Shown here: positions 1-5,321 of the stretch, one piece after another | Layout of the letters: the number at the start of each line of letters is the position of its first letter | How positions within the stretch are numbered: position 1 is the stretch's first letter | Origin: Opitutia bacterium | GTDB lineage: Bacteria; Verrucomicrobiota; Verrucomicrobiae; Opitutales; UBA953 | Length of the DNA: 5,321 nucleotides | Assembly (NCBI GenBank): GCA_947488485.1 | Contig: CANKZO010000166.1 | Span: 1 to 5,321, forward strand | Direction: 5' to 3' | The notes under the pieces: model-generated | The model's input: only the letters and a program-made list of their open reading frames with translations | What the model was told of the DNA's origin: nothing | Database searches by the model: none | Program-made: the position numbers and the translations under genes

Positions 1-33
1 GGATTTGGAGGTATTCTTGGTGTTTTTAGCCAT
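1..33 (-). CDS. 5' end of an unidentified leftward gene (partial)
   Basis: Read on the minus strand, an ATG at 33-31 opens a frame that stays open to the window edge and encodes MAKNTKNTSKS, a Lys/Asn/Ser/Thr-rich start. This kind of composition is common in flexible N-terminal extensions of nucleic-acid-binding proteins, but 11 residues cannot identify a family. There is no purine-rich ribosome binding site before the ATG; the upstream stretch is pyrimidine-rich on this strand. Support comes from the lysine-rich, AT-richer codons, unlike the surrounding G-rich repeats, and from a perfect TTGACA hexamer about 60 bases upstream in the right orientation. It would be divergent from the cytochrome operon. 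It could also be a chance open frame. Confidence 0.4.
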   Translation of the reverse strand, partial: MAKNTKNTSKS

Positions 34-93
34 GGGAAAGAGGAGGGGTCGGTGAAAACGTGAAGGGCAAAAGAAGGGGAATGGCGGGAGGGG

Positions 94-99
94 TGTCAA
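94..99 (-). promoter_or_regulatory. Possible -35 box for the leftward gene
   Basis: The minus strand reads TTGACA at 99-94, an exact match to the sigma-70 -35 consensus, oriented toward the gene starting at 33. The -10 position (about 70-76) reads only CTTCTT or TTCTTT, a poor match, so this is weak evidence for a promoter. Confidence 0.2.
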
Positions 100-104
100 T
101 GGAT

Positions 105-139
105 TAGGGGTAGGGGTAGGGGCAGGGGTAGGGGTAGGG
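105..139 (+). repeat. TAGGGG hexamer array, potential G-quadruplex
   Basis: Six consecutive 6-base units: TAGGGG three times (105-122), CAGGGG (123-128), TAGGGG (129-134) and TAGGG (135-139). This gives six evenly spaced runs of three or four G with 2-base loops, a textbook intramolecular G-quadruplex pattern and telomere-like in appearance. The last units merge into the GTAG head of the adjoining REP-like hairpin, so the array may have grown by slippage from that TAGGG terminus. It lies between two divergent genes on the strand that is sense for the cytochrome operon. Confidence 0.75.
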
Positions 140-218
140 ATGACCGGCCCGGTCATCCGAGGGTAGGGCCGAGCATCCCTGCTCGGCCGCGGCCGGCCAA
201 GGATGGCCAGCCCTACCC
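132..218 (+). repeat. Compound REP-like palindromic element, copy 1
   Basis: Three palindromes are bounded by GGGTAGGG-type ends. (i) Arms 138-147 and 149-158 (GGATGACCGG/CCGGTCATCC) are perfect around one central C. (ii) CCGAGCA 169-175 pairs with TGCTCGG 180-186 over a TCCC loop. (iii) GGCC 195-198 pairs with GGCC 205-208. GTAG tetranucleotides precede hairpin (i) at 134-137 and hairpin (ii) at 163-166, and one occurs inverted in CCCTACCC at 211-218. GGGTAGGGC 161-169 is the exact reverse complement of GCCCTACCC 210-218. GTAG next to a hairpin is the known layout of bacterial REP sequences mobilised by RAYT transposases. No transposase lies in the window, so that link is inference. Confidence 0.65.
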
Positions 219-230
219 GATGCCTCCGCC

Positions 231-252
231 CTGCCACCCGCCACCCGAAACG
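231..252 (+). repeat. GCCACCC tandem repeat, left copy
   Basis: Two head-to-tail GCCACCC heptamers (233-239 and 240-246) are followed by GAAACG. The 22 bases at 231-252 are identical to 4852-4873 in the gap after the operon, in the same orientation. There is no coding potential. This is a dispersed intergenic repeat of unknown role. Confidence 0.7.
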
Positions 253-307
253 AAATCATCTCTTGGGGCGGGGGAGGGGGCGCTGCTTAGCTTATTAGGG
301 GCGGTAC

Positions 308-345
308 TTGCCGAACGCCGGCAACGACCTTATCTCCCCGATAAG
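308..345 (+). promoter_or_regulatory. Two tandem short hairpins in the leader of the cytochrome operon
   Basis: Hairpin 1 pairs TTGCCG (308-313) with CGGCAA (319-324) over a 5-base loop. Hairpin 2 pairs CTTATC (329-334) with GATAAG (340-345), also over a 5-base loop. Both are perfect 6-bp stems with equal loops, 4 bases apart, ending 3 bases before the purine run GAAGG (348-352) and 41 bases before the ATG at 387. They could be dimeric operator half-sites or leader RNA structure. No regulator is encoded in the window. Six-bp inverted repeats do occur by chance in GC-rich DNA, so function is uncertain. Confidence 0.35.
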
Positions 346-386
346 CCGAAGGTTTCCCCTCCTTGCCCCAAGCCAATCTCCCGCCC

Positions 387-3143
387 ATGCAGACGCACAG
401 ACTCAGACCGTCCTGGCTGCCTTTGCTGTTCGTCACGGCCGCCGCGGCCGCCGCGGTCGACTTCGAGACCGAGATCAAGCCCATCCTTTCGAAGCGCTGC
501 TTGGAATGCCATGGGCCCGAAAAGCAGAAATCTAGCTTCCGGGTCGACGGACGCCAGGCCTTGCTCGCGGGCGGCGACACGGGCAAGCCCGCGGTGGTGC
601 CCGGCGACCCGGCCAAGAGCCACCTGATGTTGGTCCTGCGCACCAACGAGCCCGACATCAGCATGCCGCCGAAGGGCGACCGGCTCTCCGCCACCCAGCT
701 CTCCCTCCTCGAGCGATGGATCGCCGAAGGCGCCGTCTGGCCCGGTCAGATGGACGCGCTCGCGACCAACCCGGTCTCCGACCATTGGTCTCTCCGACCG
801 GTGGTCCGTCCGGCGGTCCCGGCGATCCCGGCGCGCGGCGCGGTCGACGCCTTCCTCCTCTCGGAGCTGACCAAGAAGGGACTGGGCTACTCGAAGCCCG
901 CCGAGCCGCGCGCCCTCCTCCGCCGCGCCTCGGTCACGCTCACGGGTCTGCTGCCCACGGCCGAACGCGCCGACCGTTTCGTGGCCGATTACGCGCGTGA
1001 TGCCGACGCCGCTTACCGCGCGCTGGTCGAGGAGCTTCTCGCCTCGCCGCATTTCGGCGAACGCTGGGCCCAGCATTGGCTCGACGTCATCCGCTGGGCT
1101 GAGACCAATGGCTCCGAGGCGAACCTGTATCGCAAGAACGCTTGGATCTACCGCGACTACGTGGTGCGCGCGTTCAACACCGACCTGCCTTACGACCGGT
1201 TCATCCGCGAACAGCTGGCGGGCGATCAGCTCGGCGCCGGAGACGCGACGGGTTTCCTCGTCGCCGGTCCGCACGTGCCCGCCGCCACGGTCGGCCAGGA
1301 GCCCACGGCCATCCGCCAGGCGCGCGCCGATCGCCTGGACGAGGTGATGCAGACCTTGGGCGCTTCGGTCTTGGGCCTGACCGTCAGCTGCGCGCGCTGC
1401 CACAACCACAAGTTCGACCCGATCTCCATCAAGGACTACTATTCGCTCACGGCCGTCTTCCAAGGCGTCGAATTCGGCGGCCGTCGCCCCGAGCTCGCTC
1501 CGGAGCACCCGCGTCAGCAGCGGGCCGAGGAACTGCATCGTCAGATGCAGGCGCGGCGCGCGCAGCTGCGCGACCGGCTCGGCGTCTGGTCGGAAGACTG
1601 GGGCGGTTATTCCGAATTCCATTTCCCCGCCCGGCAGACGCTGGCGCTGCGCGTCGAGTTCGCTTCCAATTACGTTTCGGTCGACGAGCTCGAGGTCTTC
1701 GGCCCGGGGGACCAAGGCCGCAACCTCGCCCTCGCCGCCGCCGGCACGAGCCTGGTCGGCGACCAGGCGATGGCCCAGCTGCGCGGTGAGATCGCCAAGG
1801 CGAACGACGGCAAGTTCGGCACCGAGGGCTGGAAGGCCCGCGCCGAGAAAGGCGCCAAGACGAGGCCGTGGGTCGAGATCCGCTTCCCGCGTCCGCAGGA
1901 GGTCGACCGCTTCCGGCTCAGCTCGAACCGGGAATATTATTTCGAGACGGATTACCTGGCCGGCGAGGGCGGCGGCCAGCTGCCCCCGTTCAGACTGCTC
2001 AGCCAGCGCCCCGACGGGACCTGGCAGGAAATCGGCGACACCGCCGCGCTTGGCCGAAAGGTGAAGGCCGATCCGCTCCTCCGGCAGGCGGACGAAGCAC
2101 TGCAGGGCCTGATCGCCGACCTGAACGAAGAGGGCCCGCGCCACAGTTTCGTCGGCCGGTTCATCCAGCCCGTGGACACGCGCGTCCTGCTGCGCGGCAG
2201 CCCGGAGACGCCGGGCGACGCGGTGCCGCCCGCCGGCTTCGCGGTCCTCGGCGGCGATCTGGGTCTCGATTCATCCGCGCCCGAATCCGTGCGCCGTCTC
2301 CGGTTCGCGGCCTGGCTCACCCGTCCGGAGCATCCCCTCACCGCCCGCGTGATGGTCAATCGCCTCTGGCATCATGTCTTCGGCGCGGGCCTCGTGGTCA
2401 CCGCCGCCGATTTCGGCAAGGCGGGCATGACGCCGTCGCACCCGGCCTTGCTGGATTTCCTGGCCTCGGAATTCACGGCTCCCTCTCGTCCCGGCGCCCA
2501 GCCCTGGGGTGTCAAGGACCTGCTCCGCACGCTCGTCCTGAGCGACGCCTTCCGGCAGGACTCGGCGCCTTCGGCCGAAGGGCTGCGCCGCGACGCCGGC
2601 TCGGCGTTGCTCTGGCGCTTCCCGCCTCGCCGCGTCGAAGCCGAAGTCATCCGCGATTCGGTCCTGCTCGCGGCGGGCAAGCTCGATCGCTCCGTCGGCG
2701 GGCGCGGCTTCCGCATCCACGACGTGAAGAAGACCTACGCCCAATGGCAGGTGACCGATAACCACGGACCGCAGACCTGGCGCCGCATGCTCTACCAGGA
2801 GCGCATGCGTCGCGTGGACGACAAGATTTTCACCGCCTTCGACTTCCCCGATTGCGGACAGGTCAGCGCCAAGCGCGCGATCTCGACCACGCCCTTGCAG
2901 GCGCTCAACCTGATGAACAGCGACTTCATCGTCGAGCAGGCGAGGTTCGTCGCCGAACAGGCGGCCAAAGGCGCCGCCCCGTCCGATCACGCCGCGCAGG
3001 TGCGCAACGGCTTCCGTCTGCTGCTGGGCCGCGACCCCGCGCCCGCCGAACTCGCCGCCTCCGTCGAGGTCGCCCGCGAGTCCGGCCTCCCCGTCGTCTG
3101 CCGTGCCTTGATCAACTCCAACGAATACGGCTTCCTCCCATGA
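387..3143 (+). CDS. Exported PSCyt1-DUF1549-discoidin-like-DUF1553 cytochrome protein
   Basis: This is a 918-residue planctomycete-type multidomain cytochrome of unknown biochemical role. Residues 1-23 form a Sec signal peptide (Arg-containing n-region, core WLPLLFVTAAAAAA, likely cut before VDFE). PSCyt1 follows at about 25-115: haem motif C38-L-E-C41-H42, and MPPKGDRLS with a possible axial Met. DUF1549/PSCyt2 spans about 145-370 and contains a second CXXCH, C335-A-R-C338-H339, then NHKFDPI. A discoidin (F5/8 type C)-like insert lies at about 419-552 (DELEVFG, then WVEIRFPRP). DUF1553/PSD1 spans about 636-900 (MVNRLWHHVFG, STTPLQALNLMN). The full-length, unbroken frame suggests it is functional. 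ATG 387 is preferred because it gives a clean signal peptide. An in-frame TTG at 363 would add 8 residues and has GAAGG 10 bases upstream, so it cannot be excluded. The stop overlaps the next gene. It probably acts in the periplasm in electron transfer; the substrate is unknown. Confidence 0.93.
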   Translation: MQTHRLRPSWLPLLFVTAAAAAAVDFETEIKPILSKRCLECHGPEKQKSSFRVDGRQALLAGGDTGKPAVVPGDPAKSHLMLVLRTNEPDISMPPKGDRLSATQLSLLERWIAEGAVWPGQMDALATNPVSDHWSLRPVVRPAVPAIPARGAVDAFLLSELTKKGLGYSKPAEPRALLRRASVTLTGLLPTAERADRFVADYARDADAAYRALVEELLASPHFGERWAQHWLDVIRWAETNGSEANLYRKNAWIYRDYVVRAFNTDLPYDRFIREQLAGDQLGAGDATGFLVAGPHVPAATVGQEPTAIRQARADRLDEVMQTLGASVLGLTVSCARCHNHKFDPISIKDYYSLTAVFQGVEFGGRRPELAPEHPRQQRAEELHRQMQARRAQLRDRLGVWSEDWGGYSEFHFPARQTLALRVEFASNYVSVDELEVFGPGDQGRNLALAAAGTSLVGDQAMAQLRGEIAKANDGKFGTEGWKARAEKGAKTRPWVEIRFPRPQEVDRFRLSSNREYYFETDYLAGEGGGQLPPFRLLSQRPDGTWQEIGDTAALGRKVKADPLLRQADEALQGLIADLNEEGPRHSFVGRFIQPVDTRVLLRGSPETPGDAVPPAGFAVLGGDLGLDSSAPESVRRLRFAAWLTRPEHPLTARVMVNRLWHHVFGAGLVVTAADFGKAGMTPSHPALLDFLASEFTAPSRPGAQPWGVKDLLRTLVLSDAFRQDSAPSAEGLRRDAGSALLWRFPPRRVEAEVIRDSVLLAAGKLDRSVGGRGFRIHDVKKTYAQWQVTDNHGPQTWRRMLYQERMRRVDDKIFTAFDFPDCGQVSAKRAISTTPLQALNLMNSDFIVEQARFVAEQAAKGAAPSDHAAQVRNGFRLLLGRDPAPAELAASVEVARESGLPVVCRALINSNEYGFLP

Positions 3144-4648
3144 GCTTCGATCCCTTGCATCTTTCCCCGCAGGGACGCGCGCTGCTCAGCCGACGTAACT
3201 TCCTCCATCAAGCCGGCCTCACCTTGGGCGGCGTGGGCCTGGCGAAGTTGCTGGCGATGGACGGCCTGCTGGCCGCCGACACCGGCCGCCCGGCCGCGGC
3301 TTCCGGTCCCATCCGCCCCGACATCGACCCGCGTCGCCCTTACGCACCGCGCAAGGCGCACTTCCCCGCGGCGGCCGAACAGGTGCTCATCATCTATTGC
3401 CCCGGCGCGGTCAGCCACGTGGACACTTTCGACTACAAGCCCGCGCTCACGCGTTATCACGGGCAGAAGCCGCCGGGCGTGCCGGCGGTGACGTTCGAAG
3501 GGCCGACGGGCAGCATCGCCAAACCGTTCTGGGAATTCAAACCGCGCGGACAGAGCGGCAAGATGACCTCGGAACTGCTCCCGCATCTCGGTGCGCTGGC
3601 CGACGACTTCTGCTTCGTCCACTCGCTCCACACGCAGACGAGCGCGCACCCGCAAGGGGAGAACTTCTTCAACACGGGCTTCACGGCCGAGGGCTATCCT
3701 TCCTTCGGGGCCTGGGTCACCTACGCGCTCGGTACCGCCAACTCGGAGCTCCCCGCTTTCGTCGCGATCAACGACCCGCGCGGTATGGCCCGCTCCGGCA
3801 AGAACAACTTCGGCAGCGGCTTCCTGCCGGCTTCTTTCCAAGGCACGGATTTCAACGCGAAGCACCCACCGGCCAACCTCGCCCGCCCGTCCGCCTACAC
3901 GCCGGCCGACGACCGGCGGACGTCGGACCTGCTCGCGCGCCTTAACGCCGGGCACCTCGAACGCTTCCCTGACGACAACGACCTGGCCGCGCGCATCGCT
4001 ACCTACGAACTGGCCGGCCGCATGCAGATGTCGGTCCCCGACGTGATGGATCTCTCGTCCGAACCGGCTTCGATCCGCCAGGAATACGGCGTCGAGTCCG
4101 GCACCGAGCTGAAGCGCGAATACGCCAAGAACTGCCTCCTCGCCCGACGCCTCATCGAGAAGGGCGTGCGCGTGGTGCAGCTCTTCAACGGCAGCGATCC
4201 TTCCGGCGGCAACGGTATCACCAACTGGGACTCGCACTCCGATATCCTGAAGACGCACGCCATGCAGGCGGAGATCATGGATCAGCCGACCGCCGCCTTG
4301 ATCGCGGACTTGAAGCGCCGCGGTCTGCTCGAGAAGACGCTCATCGTCTGGTGCACCGAGTTCGGCCGCATGCCGTTCCTCCAGGGCAACGGCACCGGGC
4401 GCGACCATAACCCCGACGCCTTCACGTGTTTCCTCGCCGGCGCCGGGGTGAAGAAGGGCTTCAGCTACGGCGAGAGCGACGAGTTCGGAGCAAAGGCCGT
4501 CGTCAACAAGGCCTCGGTCTATGATTTCAACGCCACCATCCTCCGCCTCATGGGCCTGGATCACGAACGGCTGACTTATTACCATAACGGCCTCGAACGC
4601 CGCCTGACGAACGTCCACGGACATTATATCAAGGACCTGTTGGCCTGA
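3140..4648 (+). CDS. DUF1501 family protein with Tat signal
   Basis: This 502-residue protein belongs to the DUF1501 family (alkaline phosphatase/sulfatase-like fold, function not established). The N-terminus carries a twin-arginine motif, S17-R18-R19-N-F-L, followed by the hydrophobic stretch AGLTLGGVGLAKLLA, so export of a folded protein by Tat is expected. Conserved blocks include CPGAVSHVDTFDYKP (D95), SAHPQGENFFNTGF, NWDSHSD (D364, H366, D368), WCTEFGRMP (E407), GRDHNPDAF (D422, H423) and the C-terminal LTNVHGHYI (H493). The spread of Asp and His resembles metal-binding sites of the alkaline phosphatase superfamily; this is inferred. The start is fixed by the ATGA overlap with the preceding stop and by the position of the Tat motif; upstream in-frame sequence is arginine-rich noise. 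The overlap implies translational coupling with the cytochrome gene, its usual partner in PVC genomes. No truncation is seen. Confidence 0.93.
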   Translation: MSFDPLHLSPQGRALLSRRNFLHQAGLTLGGVGLAKLLAMDGLLAADTGRPAAASGPIRPDIDPRRPYAPRKAHFPAAAEQVLIIYCPGAVSHVDTFDYKPALTRYHGQKPPGVPAVTFEGPTGSIAKPFWEFKPRGQSGKMTSELLPHLGALADDFCFVHSLHTQTSAHPQGENFFNTGFTAEGYPSFGAWVTYALGTANSELPAFVAINDPRGMARSGKNNFGSGFLPASFQGTDFNAKHPPANLARPSAYTPADDRRTSDLLARLNAGHLERFPDDNDLAARIATYELAGRMQMSVPDVMDLSSEPASIRQEYGVESGTELKREYAKNCLLARRLIEKGVRVVQLFNGSDPSGGNGITNWDSHSDILKTHAMQAEIMDQPTAALIADLKRRGLLEKTLIVWCTEFGRMPFLQGNGTGRDHNPDAFTCFLAGAGVKKGFSYGESDEFGAKAVVNKASVYDFNATILRLMGLDHERLTYYHNGLERRLTNVHGHYIKDLLA

Positions 4649-4650
4649 GG

Positions 4651-4690
4651 GGGGTAGGGCGGACTCTCCTTGAGTTTGGTCCTTTACCTC
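4651..4690 (+). repeat. Probable degenerate REP-like unit just after the operon
   Basis: Two bases after the DUF1501 stop, a GGGTAGGG head (GTAG 4654-4657) precedes an imperfect hairpin. GGAC 4661-4664 pairs with GTCC 4679-4682, and within it ACTC 4663-4666 can pair with GAGT 4672-4675, though the two pairings overlap and cannot both be complete. The head matches the other REP-like elements here but the stem is decayed. It lacks a T-run, so it is not a convincing intrinsic terminator. Confidence 0.35.
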
Positions 4691-4691
4691 A

Positions 4692-4746
4692 GGGTAGGGA
4701 TGACCGGCCCGGTCATCCGCGGGCGCGCGGGCCGCACGCCCCTACC
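4692..4746 (+). repeat. REP-like palindromic element, copy 2
   Basis: Bases 4692-4719 are identical to 132-159: GGGTAGGG head with GTAG at 4694-4697, then a perfect palindrome with arms 4698-4707 and 4709-4718 around a central C. Beyond it, a GC-only stretch (4719-4735) with weak self-pairing (GCGG 4719-4722 with CCGC 4732-4735) leads to CCCTACC (4740-4746), the exact inverse of GGTAGGG at 4693-4699. The element therefore has inverted ends like copy 1 but a different inner second half. The strong stem could help stop or stabilise the operon transcript; there is no T-tract. Confidence 0.65.
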
Positions 4747-4750
4747 TGGC

Positions 4751-4977
4751 CCCGCCACCCGAAACGGCCCTGAATAGGATGCCTCCGGGCCTCCGAGCCT
4801 CTGGTCAACTGAGCCTCTCGGCGGCTCTACCCCGCCACCCGCCACCTGAGGCTGCCACCCGCCACCCGAAACGGCCCTGAATGGGATGCCCTCCGGCCCT
4901 CCGGGCCTCTGATCAACCGGTCAACTCATGGCCTCTGCCCGCCACCCGCCACCTGGGGCTGCCACCCGCCACCCGAG
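4751..4977 (+). repeat. GCCACCC repeat field with a 107-bp imperfect duplication
   Basis: GCCACC(C/T) heptamers occur at 4754, then as tandem pairs starting at 4834, 4854, 4941 and 4961. Bases 4751-4775 are identical to 4858-4882 (offset 107). After one mismatch another 7 bases match, and similarity continues with small indels through GGGCCTC and TCAAC segments to about 4917. GCCTC pentamers recur between the copies. No frame has protein-like composition, so this fills the gap between the operon and purL as repeat DNA. Its junctions look like repeated slippage or unequal exchange. Confidence 0.6.
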
Positions 4978-5006
4978 GCTGAATCTTGTCTCTAACTAGG
5001 GTTACG

Positions 5007-5038
5007 ACCTTGAATTGGTTCCCGAGCCGCAACAAGGT
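5007..5038 (+). promoter_or_regulatory. Leader hairpin covering the only SD-like run before purL
   Basis: ACCTTG (5007-5012) pairs with CAAGGT (5033-5038). Inside, GGTT (5017-5020) pairs with AGCC (5025-5028, including one G-U) over a CCCG tetraloop, with a symmetric 4x4 internal loop between the stems. The 3' strand contains AAGG (5034-5037), the only Shine-Dalgarno-like run near the ATG, 13 bases away. The fold would hide it. It matches no riboswitch family I recognise and may be coincidental. Confidence 0.3.
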
Positions 5039-5050
5039 TGGGCTGACTTC

Positions 5051-5321
5051 ATGAAGCGCCTTTTCGTCGAGAAGAAACCCGATTTCCGGTCCGAAGCCGA
5101 CCATCTCCTGCGTGACCTGCGGGACTCGCTTCGCCTCCCGGGGCTGAAAAGCCTGCGTATCCTCCAGCGTTACGACGTCGAGGGCGCCACGGAGGCCGCC
5201 ATCCGCCAGGCGATCCCGACGGTCTTCGCCGAGCCGCCCGTCGACGACGTGACGGAGGAATGCTTCCCGCTCGCCGCCCATGAGACGGCCTTCGCGGTCG
5301 AGTTCCTGCCCGGCCAGTTCG
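5051..5321 (+). CDS. purL: Phosphoribosylformylglycinamidine synthase, N-terminal part (partial)
   Basis: The first 90 residues of a cytoplasmic purine-synthesis enzyme that converts FGAR, glutamine and ATP to FGAM. The protein opens MKRLFVEKKPDF, continues with a helix (EADHLLRDLRDSL), then LRILQRYDVEG, FAEPPVDDV and FAVEFLPGQF, where the window ends. The order KR-x-[FY]-VEKK, RYDVEG, EPPVD and FAVE[FY]LPGQ is typical of the N-terminal PurS-like domain of the long single-chain form in Clostridia, Bacteroidota and Verrucomicrobiota, usually about 1,200-1,300 residues. The rest lies outside the window. ATG 5051 is chosen because the conserved KR-VEKK block follows at once; a TTG at 5015 is in frame but adds unconserved residues. 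Codon use matches the upstream operon. The repeat-filled gap upstream suggests its own transcription unit, though no clear promoter boxes are visible. Confidence 0.88.
   Translation, partial: MKRLFVEKKPDFRSEADHLLRDLRDSLRLPGLKSLRILQRYDVEGATEAAIRQAIPTVFAEPPVDDVTEECFPLAAHETAFAVEFLPGQF

Noticed and set aside
220..627. Plus-strand open frame of 135 codons from 220
   Set aside because: It reads through the GCCACCC repeat and into the cytochrome gene in another frame; Pro/Arg/Ser-rich with no domain.
330..2144. Long minus-strand open frame (604 codons) antisense to the cytochrome gene
   Set aside because: Low-complexity Arg/Gly/Ala/Leu-rich product with no recognisable domain, fully opposite a gene with clear family motifs; a typical GC-rich shadow frame.
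2852..3139. Upstream in-frame extension of the DUF1501 gene to an ATG at 2852
   Set aside because: The added 96 residues are arginine-rich noise overlapping DUF1553 coding sequence, and the Tat motif must lie near the N-terminus.
2987..4624. Long minus-strand open frame (545 codons) antisense to the DUF1501 gene
   Set aside because: Arg/Val/Glu/Gly-rich, no family features, explained by codon bias of the opposite gene.
4698..4718. Intrinsic terminator after the operon
   Set aside because: The stem is strong but is followed by GC-rich sequence with no T-run; it is better explained as a REP-like repeat.
4751..4977. CRISPR array
   Set aside because: Repeats are only 7-25 bases, irregularly spaced, with no consistent spacer length and no cas genes.
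4913..5281. Minus-strand open frame (122 codons) over the purL start
   Set aside because: It mirrors the purL reading frame and has no motif of its own.

Overview
The window (about two-thirds G+C by eye) looks like a chromosomal segment from a Planctomycetota-Verrucomicrobiota-Chlamydiota (PVC) bacterium, most likely Verrucomicrobiota and perhaps an Opitutales-type lineage. Two things point there. First, it has a paired DUF1549/DUF1553 'planctomycete cytochrome' gene and DUF1501 gene, a combination found in many copies in Planctomycetota and Verrucomicrobiota. Second, it is followed by the long single-chain form of phosphoribosylformylglycinamidine synthase. The lineage is inferred from gene content, not proven.

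Layout. Positions 1-33 hold the first 11 codons of a leftward gene that runs off the window. Positions 34-386 are non-coding between divergent genes. They contain a perfect TTGACA facing left, a TAGGGG hexamer array (105-139), a compound GTAG-plus-hairpin REP-like element (132-218), a tandem GCCACCC repeat (233-246), a G-run cluster (265-280), and two small back-to-back hairpins (308-324 and 329-345) just before the first large gene. Positions 387-3143 encode a Sec-exported protein with two CXXCH motifs (PSCyt1, PSCyt2/DUF1549, a discoidin-like insert, PSD1/DUF1553). It overlaps by 4 bases (ATGA) a DUF1501 gene at 3140-4648 whose product carries a twin-arginine signal. Positions 4649-5050 are non-coding, with a second and a probable third REP-like element, GCCACCC repeats and a 107-bp-period imperfect duplication. 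I see no gene or clear intrinsic terminator there. From 5051 to the window end is the start of purL.

How the parts fit. The two large genes form a translationally coupled pair exported by different routes: the haem protein by Sec, and the DUF1501 protein, of sulfatase/phosphatase-like fold, by Tat in a folded, probably metal-loaded state. The biochemical job of this family pair is not established. A role in extracytoplasmic, redox-linked processing of polymers such as sulfated polysaccharides is a common inference. purL belongs to de novo purine synthesis and is probably unrelated. The repeat-rich gaps on both sides share two repeat families in the same order and orientation, so the operon sits between direct repeats. 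That is the most unusual structural feature here. Nothing in the window amounts to a clearly new defence or mobile system.
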